30,651 nt of DNA from Brachybacterium sp. UMB0905 (GCF_002871795.1 NZ_PNHL01000001.1:42902-73552), one strand, 5' to 3'; numbered from the stretch's first letter, positions 1-8,071 are shown. A program made the numbers and translations. The notes: generated from the sequence alone by a model not told the origin.

Positions 1-13
1 GCCCCGCCCCACA

Positions 14-988
14 TTGACGCCCCACCCACACCCCACTAGCGTCACCTACATACGAATCGTTATCGATAGCTATGATGCGGTCATCGCCGGGGGTGGTGCG
101 GCGGGGCTGAGCGCGGCGCTGCTGCTGGGCCGAGCCCGGCGTCGGGTGCTGGTGATCGACGACGGAGCGCCGCGCAATCAGTCCGCCGCCCACATGCACG
201 GGGTGCTGGGCCTGGAGAACGCGCCGCCCGCGGAGCTGCTGGAGCGGGGCCGACGCGAGGCCGCGTCCTACGGGGTGGAGTTCATCGACGGGCACGTGGC
301 GGAGGTGGCCGATGCCGCAAGCGGCCCGGGCCTGGCGATCCACACCGTGGAAGGCCCGACGGTGCACGCCCGCGCATTCCTCCTGGCCACGGGCGTGAGC
401 GACGCCCTGCCCGACATTCCGGGCCTCGCGGAGCGCTGGGGCACGACGGTGGCGCACTGTCCGTTCTGTCACGGCTGGGAGGTGCGGGATCAGCCGGTGG
501 GAGTGCTCGCCACCTCGCCGTTCGCGACGCATCAGGTGGAGATGCTGCGCAGCATCGCCGGACCCATCACGCTGTTCGCCGACGGGGAGCACGCCCCGGC
601 CGAGGGGGAACGCCAGCAGCTGGAAGCGGCTGGCGTGCGCGTGGTGGATGCGCCGATCACAGAGCTGCTGGGCGAGGCGCCGCAGCTGCGCGGGGTGCGC
701 ACGGCCGATGGCGCCGAGGTGGAGCTCGCGGCGCTGTTCCTGTTGCCCGCGGCCCGACCGAACGAGGACTGCGTGGCGGGGCTCGAGCTGGCTCGCGCCG
801 AGTCGCCGATGGGGAGCCTTCTAGCGGTGGACCAGCAGGGCCGCACAAGCCACCCGCGAATCTGGGCGGCCGGGAACGTGGTGCTGCCGCCCGCAAATGT
901 GCCGATGTGCGTGGGGGCTGGAGCTATGGCCGGCCCCGCGATCCACGGCACCCTCGCCCACGAGGACCTCACCGCCGCCGCGCACTGA
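14..988 (+). CDS. Thioredoxin-reductase-like FAD/NAD(P) oxidoreductase
   Basis: This encodes a cytosolic flavoprotein of the thioredoxin-reductase-like group (COG0492), about 324 residues. The N-terminal FAD-binding Rossmann motif GGGAAGLSAALLLGRARR lies near residues 26-43. A redox-active CPFCHGWE motif sits near residue 150, the form typical of the actinobacterial CPYCHGWE subfamily. The C-terminal FAD-contact segment reads RIWAAGNV. The second dinucleotide site is weak: GVLATSPFATHQ stands where classical TrxR has GGGDSA, so NADPH use is uncertain. The physiological partner is unknown, because no thioredoxin gene is adjacent. The start is unclear. The only in-frame canonical-type start is TTG at 14 with no ribosome binding site, and the ATGs at 72-77 are out of frame. 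The family fold begins around base 62. The gene is followed by a palindromic repeat and a pseudogene. Confidence 0.8.
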   Translation: MTPHPHPTSVTYIRIVIDSYDAVIAGGGAAGLSAALLLGRARRRVLVIDDGAPRNQSAAHMHGVLGLENAPPAELLERGRREAASYGVEFIDGHVAEVADAASGPGLAIHTVEGPTVHARAFLLATGVSDALPDIPGLAERWGTTVAHCPFCHGWEVRDQPVGVLATSPFATHQVEMLRSIAGPITLFADGEHAPAEGERQQLEAAGVRVVDAPITELLGEAPQLRGVRTADGAEVELAALFLLPAARPNEDCVAGLELARAESPMGSLLAVDQQGRTSHPRIWAAGNVVLPPANVPMCVGAGAMAGPAIHGTLAHEDLTAAAH

Positions 989-1012
989 GCCCCGCCCCAC
1001 CACACCCCGCAT

Positions 1013-1068
1013 AGACGGCTGCGTTTACGTGGAAACTCAGGCCCCATTTCCACGAAAACGTAGAACTC
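1013..1068. repeat. Intergenic palindromic repeat, copy A
   Basis: This is the first copy of a family of long imperfect inverted repeats. The left arm CTGCGTTTACGTGGAAA (1019-1035) faces the right arm TTTCCACGAAAACGTAG (1047-1063) across a loop containing AGGCCCC. The outer left flank AGACGGCT matches the outer flanks of other copies. It lies 24 bases after the stop of the flavoprotein gene and ends where the amidohydrolase remnant begins. Related copies are at 1570, 10449, 13534 and 15607. Confidence 0.8.
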
Positions 1069-1507
1069 TGCGCAGGCGCGAGGGCCTGTGGGACCTGCGC
1101 GTGAGCCGCACCATCGAAGCGATCACGCCAGCAGCTGCGCGGGAAGAGAGCGCGTCGGACGCCTCCCCGTCGGACGCCGACCCGTCGGACACGACCCCGT
1201 CGGCCCCGCGTACTGCCGACACACCGGGCAGCGGAACCTCGACGCCGGGCTGCACGTGGCGCACATGCTCAGCGCGGACTACCTGGACACGGCGCTGGAC
1301 CACATCCAGACGAACCCCTCGCGGCACCTGGGCGTCGAGGCCGAGAACTCGCTGGTCGAGGGTGGGCCCGCAAACCTGCTGGTCCTCGATGCGGCCAGCG
1401 ACCGGGACGTGGTGCGGCTGCACCCCACCGTGCTGCTGTCGATCCACCGCGGCCGCGAAGTGTTCCGCGCCGAGCCCGTGACGCGGCGGTGGGCTGGGGA
1501 GGAGTGA
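1068..1507 (+). pseudogene. Cytosine-deaminase-like amidohydrolase remnant
   Basis: Two pieces of one amidohydrolase lie in different frames. The N-terminal piece (1068-about 1135) reads LRRREGLWDLRV followed by SRTIEAITPA, like the opening strands of CodA-type deaminases (GREGLWDIRV...GRI.AI). The C-terminal piece (about 1231-1507) reads LDAGLHVAHML and then an ARxLGVE-like stretch, SLVEGGPANLLVLDA and VLLSIHRGREVF, matching the end of cytosine deaminases. The whole TIM-barrel core with the metal-binding His and Asp residues is missing. A low-complexity stretch (1151-1208) with four spaced CCGTCGGMC words joins the two pieces. About 130 codons remain of an expected 400 or so. No ribosome binding site serves any start. 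Copies A and B of the palindromic repeat flank the remnant. It is presumably non-functional. Confidence 0.7.
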
Positions 1508-1569
1508 GGGCGCTGGGGCACTGGGGCGCCGGGAGCGCGGCGCAGCGCGGGTCCCGCTCGTCTCTGCGC

Positions 1570-1626
1570 AGACGGCTACGTTCTCGTGGAAATAGGGGCC
1601 TGATTCCCACAAAAACGTAGCTGTCT
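1570..1626. repeat. Intergenic palindromic repeat, copy B
   Basis: The left arm GCTACGTTCTCGTGGAAAT (1575-1593) faces the right arm ATTCCCACAAAAACGTAGC (1603-1621). Both arms are extended by AGACGG and GTCT on the outside, and the loop is AGGGGCCTG. Three arm mismatches are G:T-type transitions that would still pair in RNA. It sits between the amidohydrolase remnant and the TetR gene, in the same position relative to genes as the other copies. Confidence 0.85.
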
Positions 1627-1660
1627 TGGCGTGGAGGAGGTGCCGCGGGGCGCGGTGAGG

Positions 1661-1730
1661 GTCACAGGAATGCACGTCACAGGCCGGGACCATCGGGTTC
1701 TGTCACAGTGTCTGAAAGTGCGAGACTGTG
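1661..1730. promoter_or_regulatory. Candidate operator region of the TetR gene
   Basis: Three copies of GTCACAG occur in direct orientation at 1661, 1676 and 1702. The third runs into an inverted repeat with arms CACAGTGTCT (1704-1713) and AGACTGTG (1723-1730), imperfect by a two-base bulge. The inverted repeat ends four bases before the ATG at 1734, where an autoregulatory TetR operator would be expected. A weak -10 (GAGACT, 1722-1727) lies inside the right arm, six bases before the ATG. Binding is an inference. Confidence 0.4.
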
Positions 1731-1733
1731 CGC

Positions 1734-2309
1734 ATGCCCAAGATCATCGGAGGCTCCCTCGAGGAACATCGCGAGCGCACGCGCGAGAAGATCTTCGCCG
1801 CGCTCGGCGAGCTGCTGGAGTCCCAGGAGTTCGAGACCATCACGTTCTCGAAGATCGCGACGGCGGCCGGGGTGGGTCGCACCGCGATGTACAACCACTT
1901 CACCGACCGCGAGACGCTGCTGGTCGAGTACGCGATCCACGAGACCACCGACTACATCGCGCAGCTCAAAGCCGGGGTGAGCGACTCGGCGACCCCGCGC
2001 GACGCCGTGATCGCCTACATCCGCACGCAGCTGGACCTCACCGTCACGTTCCACGTCCCCGAGACCGCGAGCCGCGCCACCCTCACGCCGGAGACCGCCG
2101 CGCGGATGCGCGAGCACGTCATCCTCATCGAGAAGGTGCTGATCGACATCGTCACCGCAGGCGTGGCCGCCGGAGACTTCCGGGCCGACCTCGACGTGCC
2201 CGCGACCGTGCGGATCATCAACGGGCTGCTCGTGGGCTCCTCCGCCAAGCGCTACGACCGCGCCGCCCTCGAAGCATTCGTCCTGCGCGGCCTCGGGGCG
2301 AAAGCCTGA
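1734..2309 (+). CDS. TetR-family transcriptional regulator
   Basis: This is a 191-residue one-component regulator. The N-terminal HTH (about residues 15-60) has the TetR pattern: EKIFAALGELL, then ITFSKIATAAGVGRTAMYNHF and DRETLLVEY. The C-terminal ligand-binding domain is helical (INGLLVGSSAKRYD near the end) and does not reveal the ligand. I chose ATG 1734 over GTG 1728. Neither has a ribosome binding site, and a -10-like GAGACT is spaced for a leaderless transcript from 1734. An imperfect inverted repeat just upstream suggests autoregulation. Its stop lies only six bases from the stop of the convergent pyrophosphatase-like gene. That gene or the upstream flavoprotein could be a target, but nothing in the sequence proves it. 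Confidence 0.85.
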   Translation: MPKIIGGSLEEHRERTREKIFAALGELLESQEFETITFSKIATAAGVGRTAMYNHFTDRETLLVEYAIHETTDYIAQLKAGVSDSATPRDAVIAYIRTQLDLTVTFHVPETASRATLTPETAARMREHVILIEKVLIDIVTAGVAAGDFRADLDVPATVRIINGLLVGSSAKRYDRAALEAFVLRGLGAKA

Positions 2310-2319
2310 GCGGGCTCAG
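2306..2319. terminator. Short inverted repeat between convergent stops
   Basis: CTGAG-CGGG-CTCAG forms a five-base-pair stem that contains the TGA of the TetR gene and the end of the stop codon of the convergent gene. There is no T-run. It is the only structure between the two genes, so either it is a weak bidirectional terminator or transcripts overlap. Confidence 0.25.
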
Positions 2320-4922
2320 CGGCGGGGGCGGAGGGGCTTTTTCTTGCCCTTCGCGCGCGAACCGGACTTCGCGGCACCAGACCCAGCCTTCGTAGCGTCG
2401 GTCCCGGACTTCGCACCAGTGCCCGCCCCGGACTTCACGCCATCGCCCGACCCGGCCCCCGACGTCCCGGCCTTCCCCGCGCCGCCGCGGCGCCGCGGCG
2501 CCTTGACCTCAACCTCCTGGATGTCACGCTCCTCGTCGGACTCCCAGTTCATCGCATCCAGCGTCTCCGTGCCGCCAGCCTCCTCGTCGGCGCGGCCGAA
2601 CAGCGGCTTGGACGTCTCGGCGACCTCGTCCTCAAGATCCACCTCTGGCGCGGTGGCGGCGACGACCCAGGCGATCAGGGCCAGCAGGATCGCGACGACG
2701 GCCACGCCCCAGCGCAGGTAGACGCTGGTACCGTCGGTGTTCATACCCACCACGGTGCTGATCCCGAGCGCGGCAATCAGTGCGGTCACAAGCGTGAGCG
2801 GCAGAGCGACCGCACCGACGGCGCTGCGCAGGATCGTGGTCAGCACGGTGCCACCGATAGCGCCGGAGTGGCCCCAGGAGCCGCGGCCGCCGTAGCGCCC
2901 GTCGGCGATGAGATCCGCGGCGGACTGCAGGGCGGTGCCGCTCGCGAGTGTCCACAGGCCCAGGCCCGCGGCGACCACCACGACGGCGCCGAGGTAGCCG
3001 GGCAGGGCGGCCGGCCCGAGGCCGAAGGCCGCGACGATCGGGCCGAGCACCGCGATCACCACAGCGGGCAGCACGGCGCGGCGGGTCGCCTCCGCGAGCT
3101 CGGGCAGTTCGGCGCGGTCGCGACCCTCGAGCAGGCAGGCGCGGGTCTCCACCACCGCGGAGGCACCCAGGCGCCGGGCCGCATCCAGCAGCGTGGAGGT
3201 CACCAGCAGCGTTGCGACCACGCCGAGGGCGATCCCGCCCAGCAGCGTGAGGGACAGCGGTGTCACGGCATGCAGGGCGCGGTCCTCCCACACGGTGCCG
3301 GCGCGCGGCGCGAGCTGCAGGGAGCTGATCACCGGGCCCAGCGCCGCCAGGCCCAGGAGCGTCCCGGCCAGCAGCAGGGCGCCACGCGGCCCGGTCTCCA
3401 GGCCCGACGTGGAGCTGCGCACGGCATCGTCGATGTCGCGGCGGTCCAGCAGGGTGGGGGCCAGCAGGGAGCCGGCGTGCGCGGCGACCACCACGAGCGC
3501 GCCGAGCCCCGCGAGCGCCAGCATCGCGAGCGCCAGCGCCGGCACTCCGGCGGAGAGCACGCTGATCACCAGCAGGCCCAGGGTCGCGGCGGCGAGCACT
3601 CCGGCGGCGGTCAGGGCCGTAGAACCCAGGCCCGCGGTGATGCCCAGCGCGCCGCCGGTGCGGGAGGTGCGGGCGGTGCGCAGCACCGTCGGCCCCTGGC
3701 GCTCCCCCAGGCGGCCCAGCAGCCAGATCGCGCCGAGCGCCACGAGAGCACCGATCCCCAGGGCCGCAGCGACCACGACGTTCGGGGTGATGGAGTACAG
3801 CGCGAGCGTGTCCAGGAACGCGGAGGCGTACTGGGAGTCATCGGTGGAGGAGACGAACCTGCCGATATCCGCCAGCGCCTGCTCGATCTGCGGCTCGAGC
3901 TGCTCACGGGGCGTCGGCTGCCCGCCGGTAATCGCAGGGTCGGTGAAGTTCGCCATCCCCACATCTTCGAAGCGCAGGTCCGCGTACTTTCCGGGCACCC
4001 ACAGGGAGGCGGCGGCCACCACGCCGGCAGCGGCGAGCACGGCGGACAGCAGACCACCGAGCTGCAGGCCCGCACGCTCCCGACCGGGCTTGCCCACATG
4101 CGGGATCACAGCGGCGATCCCCGCGGCGAGCAGGGCGATGCCGAGCGCGAGCAGCACCACGACGATGCCCTCCGCGGCGAGGACCGGCACGCCCAGCAGC
4201 AGGCCCAGGCCCGCCCCCGCGGTGGTGATCGCGACGAGGTCGGCGCTCAGCAGCCCGCCGTGGCCCAGCATCCGCACCGAGCGCAGGTGCGGGCCGCCCA
4301 GGTTCGTCGGATCATCCGCATCCAGGTCATGCTCATCCGAGCCCACCAGCAGCGCCGACGACGACGCCGCGGCCTGCACCGGTGCCTGGCAGGCCCGTAG
4401 AGCGAGTGCCGCGATCGCTGCGCCGGCGCCGAGCGCCACAAGCGCCGGGGCTGCGGTGGTCTGCAGGAACCACACCACGATGACGACCGGCAGGATCGCC
4501 AGGCCCAGCGCCCCCGTCACCGTGAGGGCGCCCAGGCGGGAGACCAAGGCGGGTCGACTCTCCGCGGCGATGCCCAGCGCCGCGATCTGCACGGCGAGCC
4601 CCCGCCAGGCGGCGAGCGGCCCCAGCGCGAGGCCGACGATCAGCATGCCGGCGCGCAGCAGGCGGTCATCGGTGCTGCCGGGGGCCAGCAGCAGCAGCGC
4701 CGCCAGCGGCAGGCCCACGATCCCGATCACCTGCGCCGCCGAGGAGATCTGTGCGCCCAGGCGCTTCCCCAGGTCAGCGTCCACCTCGGCGTGGTCCTCG
4801 TCGCGCTGCAGGCGGCGCGGCAGCACCGCCCCGACCACCAGTGCGGCGATCGCGAGCACGCCCAGGGTCAGCAGGATCCAGGCGATGTCATCGCCCAGCG
4901 GGAATTGGGTGATCAGGTCCAC
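2316..4922 (-). CDS. Degenerate membrane pyrophosphatase (HppA-like) homologue
   Basis: This 868-residue polytopic membrane protein follows the layout of H+/Na+-translocating pyrophosphatases. Several blocks align: DPTN...ADL at 204-228, then SRTGGALGITAGLGSTAL at 420-437 (family: S.TG.ATNII.GL..G..STAL). The block DDAVRSSTSGLET at 498-510 corresponds to EVR..TD.LDA, and LADLIADGRYGG-type sequence at 669-679 corresponds to the A..YIE.G..GG region. The acidic and lysine residues that hold Mg-PPi in active enzymes are absent: DNVGDNVGD became VRMLGHGGL, GAWDNAKK became TALQSAAD, and GDTVGDPFKDT became GGTVLTTILRS. Hydrolysis is therefore unlikely. A soluble insert (310-370) and a long acidic, then SGAG/K-rich cytoplasmic tail (758-868) are additions. 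The start is GTG 4922. It is probably a non-catalytic membrane paralogue of unknown role. Confidence 0.72.
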   Translation of the reverse strand: MDLITQFPLGDDIAWILLTLGVLAIAALVVGAVLPRRLQRDEDHAEVDADLGKRLGAQISSAAQVIGIVGLPLAALLLLAPGSTDDRLLRAGMLIVGLALGPLAAWRGLAVQIAALGIAAESRPALVSRLGALTVTGALGLAILPVVIVVWFLQTTAAPALVALGAGAAIAALALRACQAPVQAAASSSALLVGSDEHDLDADDPTNLGGPHLRSVRMLGHGGLLSADLVAITTAGAGLGLLLGVPVLAAEGIVVVLLALGIALLAAGIAAVIPHVGKPGRERAGLQLGGLLSAVLAAAGVVAAASLWVPGKYADLRFEDVGMANFTDPAITGGQPTPREQLEPQIEQALADIGRFVSSTDDSQYASAFLDTLALYSITPNVVVAAALGIGALVALGAIWLLGRLGERQGPTVLRTARTSRTGGALGITAGLGSTALTAAGVLAAATLGLLVISVLSAGVPALALAMLALAGLGALVVVAAHAGSLLAPTLLDRRDIDDAVRSSTSGLETGPRGALLLAGTLLGLAALGPVISSLQLAPRAGTVWEDRALHAVTPLSLTLLGGIALGVVATLLVTSTLLDAARRLGASAVVETRACLLEGRDRAELPELAEATRRAVLPAVVIAVLGPIVAAFGLGPAALPGYLGAVVVVAAGLGLWTLASGTALQSAADLIADGRYGGRGSWGHSGAIGGTVLTTILRSAVGAVALPLTLVTALIAALGISTVVGMNTDGTSVYLRWGVAVVAILLALIAWVVAATAPEVDLEDEVAETSKPLFGRADEEAGGTETLDAMNWESDEERDIQEVEVKAPRRRGGAGKAGTSGAGSGDGVKSGAGTGAKSGTDATKAGSGAAKSGSRAKGKKKPLRPRR

Positions 4923-4932
4923 GGGTCAGCTT

Positions 4933-4996
4933 CCGACGTCGGGGCTCGCAGGCGCGAGCAGAACCACCGCCCGAGGGCGGTCCGCCCTGCACGGTA
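4933..4996 (-). promoter_or_regulatory. Promoter and hairpin-rich leader of the HppA-like gene
   Basis: On the minus strand a -10 element TACCGT (4996-4991) would start transcription near 4984, giving a leader of about 60 bases. The leader holds three consecutive inverted repeats: CCGCCC-GA-GGGCGG (4967-4980), GCTCG-CAGGCG-CGAGC (4944-4959) and CCGACGTCGG (4933-4942). A weak GGAAG lies 11 bases before the GTG start. No -35 box is convincing. Confidence 0.4.
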
Positions 4997-5114
4997 GAGC
5001 ATCCCCGGCCCCGGCGGGCAACCGTTCAGGCCACAACCGGGTCACAGAGGGCGCGGCGGGGCGCGGGGCGGGCGACGCGGGCCGGCGCGGCGCCAGCCTG
5101 CCCCGTCGGCCCCG

Positions 5115-7322
5115 TCAGTCCAGCAGCGAGAGGTCCAGCTCGGTGGGCGCGCCGTCGACCACGCGGATCGGCACCCCCCAGTCCTGCTGATGCATATGGC
5201 AGGCCGGGAACTCCACCGCCGGGTCCGCATCGCACGAGGCTGCGCGCGCATTCACGTGCAGCACCCCCTCGCTGTACGCGGGATCCAGCTGGACCGTGCG
5301 CTCGAGCGCCGTATCCGTCCCGCCGCCCTCGGCGACCAGGGCCGACGGGGTGGTCGTGATGCTCACCTGGGTGGAGGGGCCCATGGAGTCATCGAGCTTG
5401 TGACCCTGCGGCGGGGTGAACAGCACGCGGATGCGCAACTGGCCCGGCCCCACCTCGGTGACGGGCCGCTCGGAGCGCTGCTGCCCCTCGTCGATCATCC
5501 GCTCGGCGGCCTTCGCCACCGGCACCCACGTGACCTTGTGGCTGCCGGATTCGACCACGACGAGCTGGCCGATGCCGTCCACCGGCGGGCCGACGATCGC
5601 ATCCGAGGGTTCCTTGAGGTCCGTCGCGACGGTGATGACGCTCGCCGCGGGGAACGGGCCCGCGTCGGCCAGGTTCGCGTCGGCGCCCTGTCCAGCGGCG
5701 CCCGATCCAGTGGCGCTCGGTCCGTCGGCGCCCTGTCCTGCGGCAGCCTGTCCAGCGGCGCTCTGTCCTTCTGCACGCGATCCGGCGGCCGCGGCCCCAT
5801 CGGTCCCCGCTTGCTGGCCACTCGCTCCACCGGTCCCACCACTGGCCCCACCCAGGCCGCTGAGCCCGGTGATCGCCGCAATGGGCTGGATCTGCGGTGT
5901 GGGCTGCGTCTGCGTGCTCTCCGCAGCCGTCGCCCCCGTCTCGCCGAGGTCCACGATGCGGATGGCGCCGTTGTAGGTGTCCGCCACGGCGATGCGGCCA
6001 TCGGGCAGGGCCGTCACCCCGAGCGGATGCTGCAGGCGGGCGCGATGAGCCGGGCCATCGACGTGCCCGAAGTCGAACAGGCCCACGCCCACCGCTGTGC
6101 TCACCCGCATCGTGCGCGGATCCAGGATCCGCACCGCAGAAGTCTCCGAATCCGCGATGACCAGGCGGCCGTCGGGCAGCTCATCCACGCCCGAAGGCTG
6201 CGCCCACCATGAACCCACCACCGGGCCGTCCACCAGGCCCTCCTGGGTGGTGCCGGCGAGGACCAGCAGCGTCCCCGTCACCGGGTCAAAGGTCCACATC
6301 TGGTGGATGCCGGCCATCGTGATCACGGCGCGGCCCAGCACATGCGACCAGGCCAGATCCCACGGCGTGGACAGCGCGAAGGAAAGCGGGTCACCCTCGC
6401 CGCGCGGCAGCTCATCTCCCTGCATCCACTGCGCGCCCGAGCCCGCGACCGTCGTCACCGCGCTCGCGGTGCGAGAGCGCAGCAGGCGGTCGCGGCCCAG
6501 CTTCACGCCGCGCAGCAGGTGGTTCGCGGTGTCGGCCACCAGCAGGTCATATCCCACCTGCTCGGCGACGTCCTCCGGCAGCGGCAGCACCCCGTTCGGT
6601 TCCGCGAACTGCGCGGATGCTGCTTCCCCGTCGGCGTGACCGCGCTCGCCAGTGCCGATCACCTCATCGACCGTCTGCCCGTCGGACTGGAAGATCACCA
6701 GGCGATGCTGGCCCGGATCGGAGACCACGAGGCGGCCATCGGGCAGCAGTGCGAGCTTCGAGGGGAAGCGCAGCGTCTGCTCGGGACGCTCCGCGAGGAC
6801 CGTCGGCGCGGGGCCGCGGCGCAGGGACCCATCGGCCTCCCCCTCCGTGATGAGGCGGCCGATGAGGGCATCGAGGTTCTGGGCATGACCCTCCCCGGAG
6901 AGGTTCCCGGCGATCCGGCCGTGCGTGTCCAGGACCATGAGGGTGGGCCAGGCGCGCGCGCCGTATGCGGTCCAGGTCGCGAGCTCCGGGTCGTCGATCA
7001 CGGGGTGGGTGACCTCGTAGCGCTCGATGTTCGCCTGCAGCGCCTCGGGGTCCTTCTCGAACTCGAACTTCGGGGAATGCACGCCGATGACCACGAGCTC
7101 CTGGGCGTACTTCTCCTCCAGCGGCCGCAGCTCATCCAGCACATGCAGGCAGTTCACGCAGCAGAACGTCCAGAAGTCCAGCAGCACGATCTTGCCGCGC
7201 AGCGCCGCGAGATCCAGCTCGGCGCCGCCCGTGTTCAGCCAGCTGCGGCCGCGCAGCTCCGGCGCCGGGGCGCGGTCCGCCGGGGCAGGGGTGGGCGAGG
7301 TGGAATCGGAGCGAGACGTCAT
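5115..7322 (-). CDS. Thioredoxin-like/NHL-repeat protein (NHLRC2-type)
   Basis: This 735-residue protein has three parts. Residues 20-165 are a thioredoxin-like (redoxin/TlpA) domain with WTFCCVNC at 51-58, whose CVNC forms the CxxC site. Residues about 170-480 are an NHL beta-propeller with recurring units of the LPDGRLVVSD, LVADTANHLLR and LPDGRIAVADTYN type. After a Gly/Ala-rich repeat linker (about 495-560) comes a C-terminal beta-rich domain with paired cysteines (ASCDAD, FPACHMHQQDWG). This architecture matches bacterial NHLRC2 homologues, thought to act in thiol redox or protein maturation; the substrate is unknown. There is no signal peptide. I chose ATG 7322 because GGAGGA lies 10 bases upstream. 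A TTG 12 codons earlier has no such site. The linker is encoded by 15-bp DNA repeats. Confidence 0.85.
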   Translation of the reverse strand: MTSRSDSTSPTPAPADRAPAPELRGRSWLNTGGAELDLAALRGKIVLLDFWTFCCVNCLHVLDELRPLEEKYAQELVVIGVHSPKFEFEKDPEALQANIERYEVTHPVIDDPELATWTAYGARAWPTLMVLDTHGRIAGNLSGEGHAQNLDALIGRLITEGEADGSLRRGPAPTVLAERPEQTLRFPSKLALLPDGRLVVSDPGQHRLVIFQSDGQTVDEVIGTGERGHADGEAASAQFAEPNGVLPLPEDVAEQVGYDLLVADTANHLLRGVKLGRDRLLRSRTASAVTTVAGSGAQWMQGDELPRGEGDPLSFALSTPWDLAWSHVLGRAVITMAGIHQMWTFDPVTGTLLVLAGTTQEGLVDGPVVGSWWAQPSGVDELPDGRLVIADSETSAVRILDPRTMRVSTAVGVGLFDFGHVDGPAHRARLQHPLGVTALPDGRIAVADTYNGAIRIVDLGETGATAAESTQTQPTPQIQPIAAITGLSGLGGASGGTGGASGQQAGTDGAAAAGSRAEGQSAAGQAAAGQGADGPSATGSGAAGQGADANLADAGPFPAASVITVATDLKEPSDAIVGPPVDGIGQLVVVESGSHKVTWVPVAKAAERMIDEGQQRSERPVTEVGPGQLRIRVLFTPPQGHKLDDSMGPSTQVSITTTPSALVAEGGGTDTALERTVQLDPAYSEGVLHVNARAASCDADPAVEFPACHMHQQDWGVPIRVVDGAPTELDLSLLD
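5683..5787. repeat. Seven tandem 15-bp repeats in the NHL protein linker
   Basis: Seven consecutive units near GCGCCCTGTCCAGCG run from 5683 to 5787 with a few substitutions each. They are in frame and encode Gly/Ala/Ser pentapeptides of the GQGAD, GPSAT, GSGAA type on the minus strand. Because the unit is a multiple of three, copy-number change would alter linker length without breaking the frame. Confidence 0.8.
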
Positions 7323-7387
7323 AGGCCAAGTGTCCTCCGTGCGGGGCGGGAAGGCCAACCAGCGGGGCGGGGATCAGGCCCCTTCTC

Positions 7388-8071
7388 TCACCAGCTGGCG
7401 ATCCACTCCTGCAGCTCGGGGTCCTCGAGCGAAGTCAGTGCCAGGTCCGCGGGCGGTGCGTCATAGCCGGGGGCGGGCACGGCGATCAGCCGCAGGCCAC
7501 CGTCGCGGGCCGCACGCGCGCCGGTGCCGGAGTCCTCAAAGGCGAGCGTGTGCCCGGGATCGGCGCCGAGCTCCCGGGCGGCGGCGACATACATGTCCGG
7601 GGCGGGCTTGGGGTGCTCCACGCTGTCCGACGCCTTCAGCACGGTGAAGTGCTCGCGCAGCCCGCCGGCGGTCAGCTTCTCCTCGAGCGCCTCCATCCAC
7701 GAGTTCGACGCGCAGCCCAGCGGGAGCTTCGCCCCCGCGGCCGCGACGATCTCCGGCGCACCCGGCATCGGGTGCACACCTGCGGCGAGGCGCTGCTCGA
7801 AGTTCTCCAGCAGCATCTGGTGGACCTCGTCGACCGGGCGCTTCGCGCGCTTGGCGATCAGGTCGGCAGCATCCTCGAGGGTGCTGCCGTGGAGGACGTC
7901 CTCATCGGCCTCATCCAGGTGCGCCTGGAGCTGCTCGACCACGGCATCCTGCGTCTGCTGCCACACCGACTCGGTGTCCAGCAGCAGCCCATCGCAGTCG
8001 AACACAACAGCCTGCGGGGTCCAGTCCCCGAAGACCGCGGCGAAACGCTCGGGGATGCGCGCGCCCGTCAT
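7388..8071 (-). CDS. HAD-superfamily (beta-PGM-like) phosphatase, second copy
   Basis: This 227-residue subfamily-IA HAD hydrolase shows motif I VFDCDGLLLDTE, motif II ASNS, motif III lysine in EHPKPAPDMY and motif IV AFEDSGTG. The helical cap between motifs I and II is of the phosphoglycolate phosphatase/beta-phosphoglucomutase type. It is expected to hydrolyse or transfer a phosphate on a small sugar phosphate in the cytosol; the substrate cannot be read. Its ATG (8071) overlaps the TGA of the preceding HAD gene as ATGA, so translation is coupled. The two products end alike (EWIASW), which points to a tandem duplication. The longer reading frame with an ATG upstream was rejected because of this overlap. 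Confidence 0.88.
   Translation of the reverse strand: MTGARIPERFAAVFGDWTPQAVVFDCDGLLLDTESVWQQTQDAVVEQLQAHLDEADEDVLHGSTLEDAADLIAKRAKRPVDEVHQMLLENFEQRLAAGVHPMPGAPEIVAAAGAKLPLGCASNSWMEALEEKLTAGGLREHFTVLKASDSVEHPKPAPDMYVAAARELGADPGHTLAFEDSGTGARAARDGGLRLIAVPAPGYDAPPADLALTSLEDPELQEWIASW

Noticed and set aside
1088..1230. Treating the amidohydrolase tail as an intact 139-residue gene
   Set aside because: The region before 1231 in that frame has no similarity, no ribosome binding site and lacks every catalytic residue.
2868..4400. A 510-codon open frame on the plus strand
   Set aside because: It is antisense to the pyrophosphatase-like gene; its Gln/Gly/Arg-rich product has no domain character and arises from high-GC codon bias.
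3193..5190. A 665-codon plus-strand open frame crossing the HppA-like promoter
   Set aside because: Ser/Arg/Pro-rich shadow of the opposite gene with no start signal.
7323..7358. TTG start 12 codons upstream for the NHL protein
   Set aside because: The ATG at 7322 has a GGAGGA at proper distance; the upstream codons cover that site.
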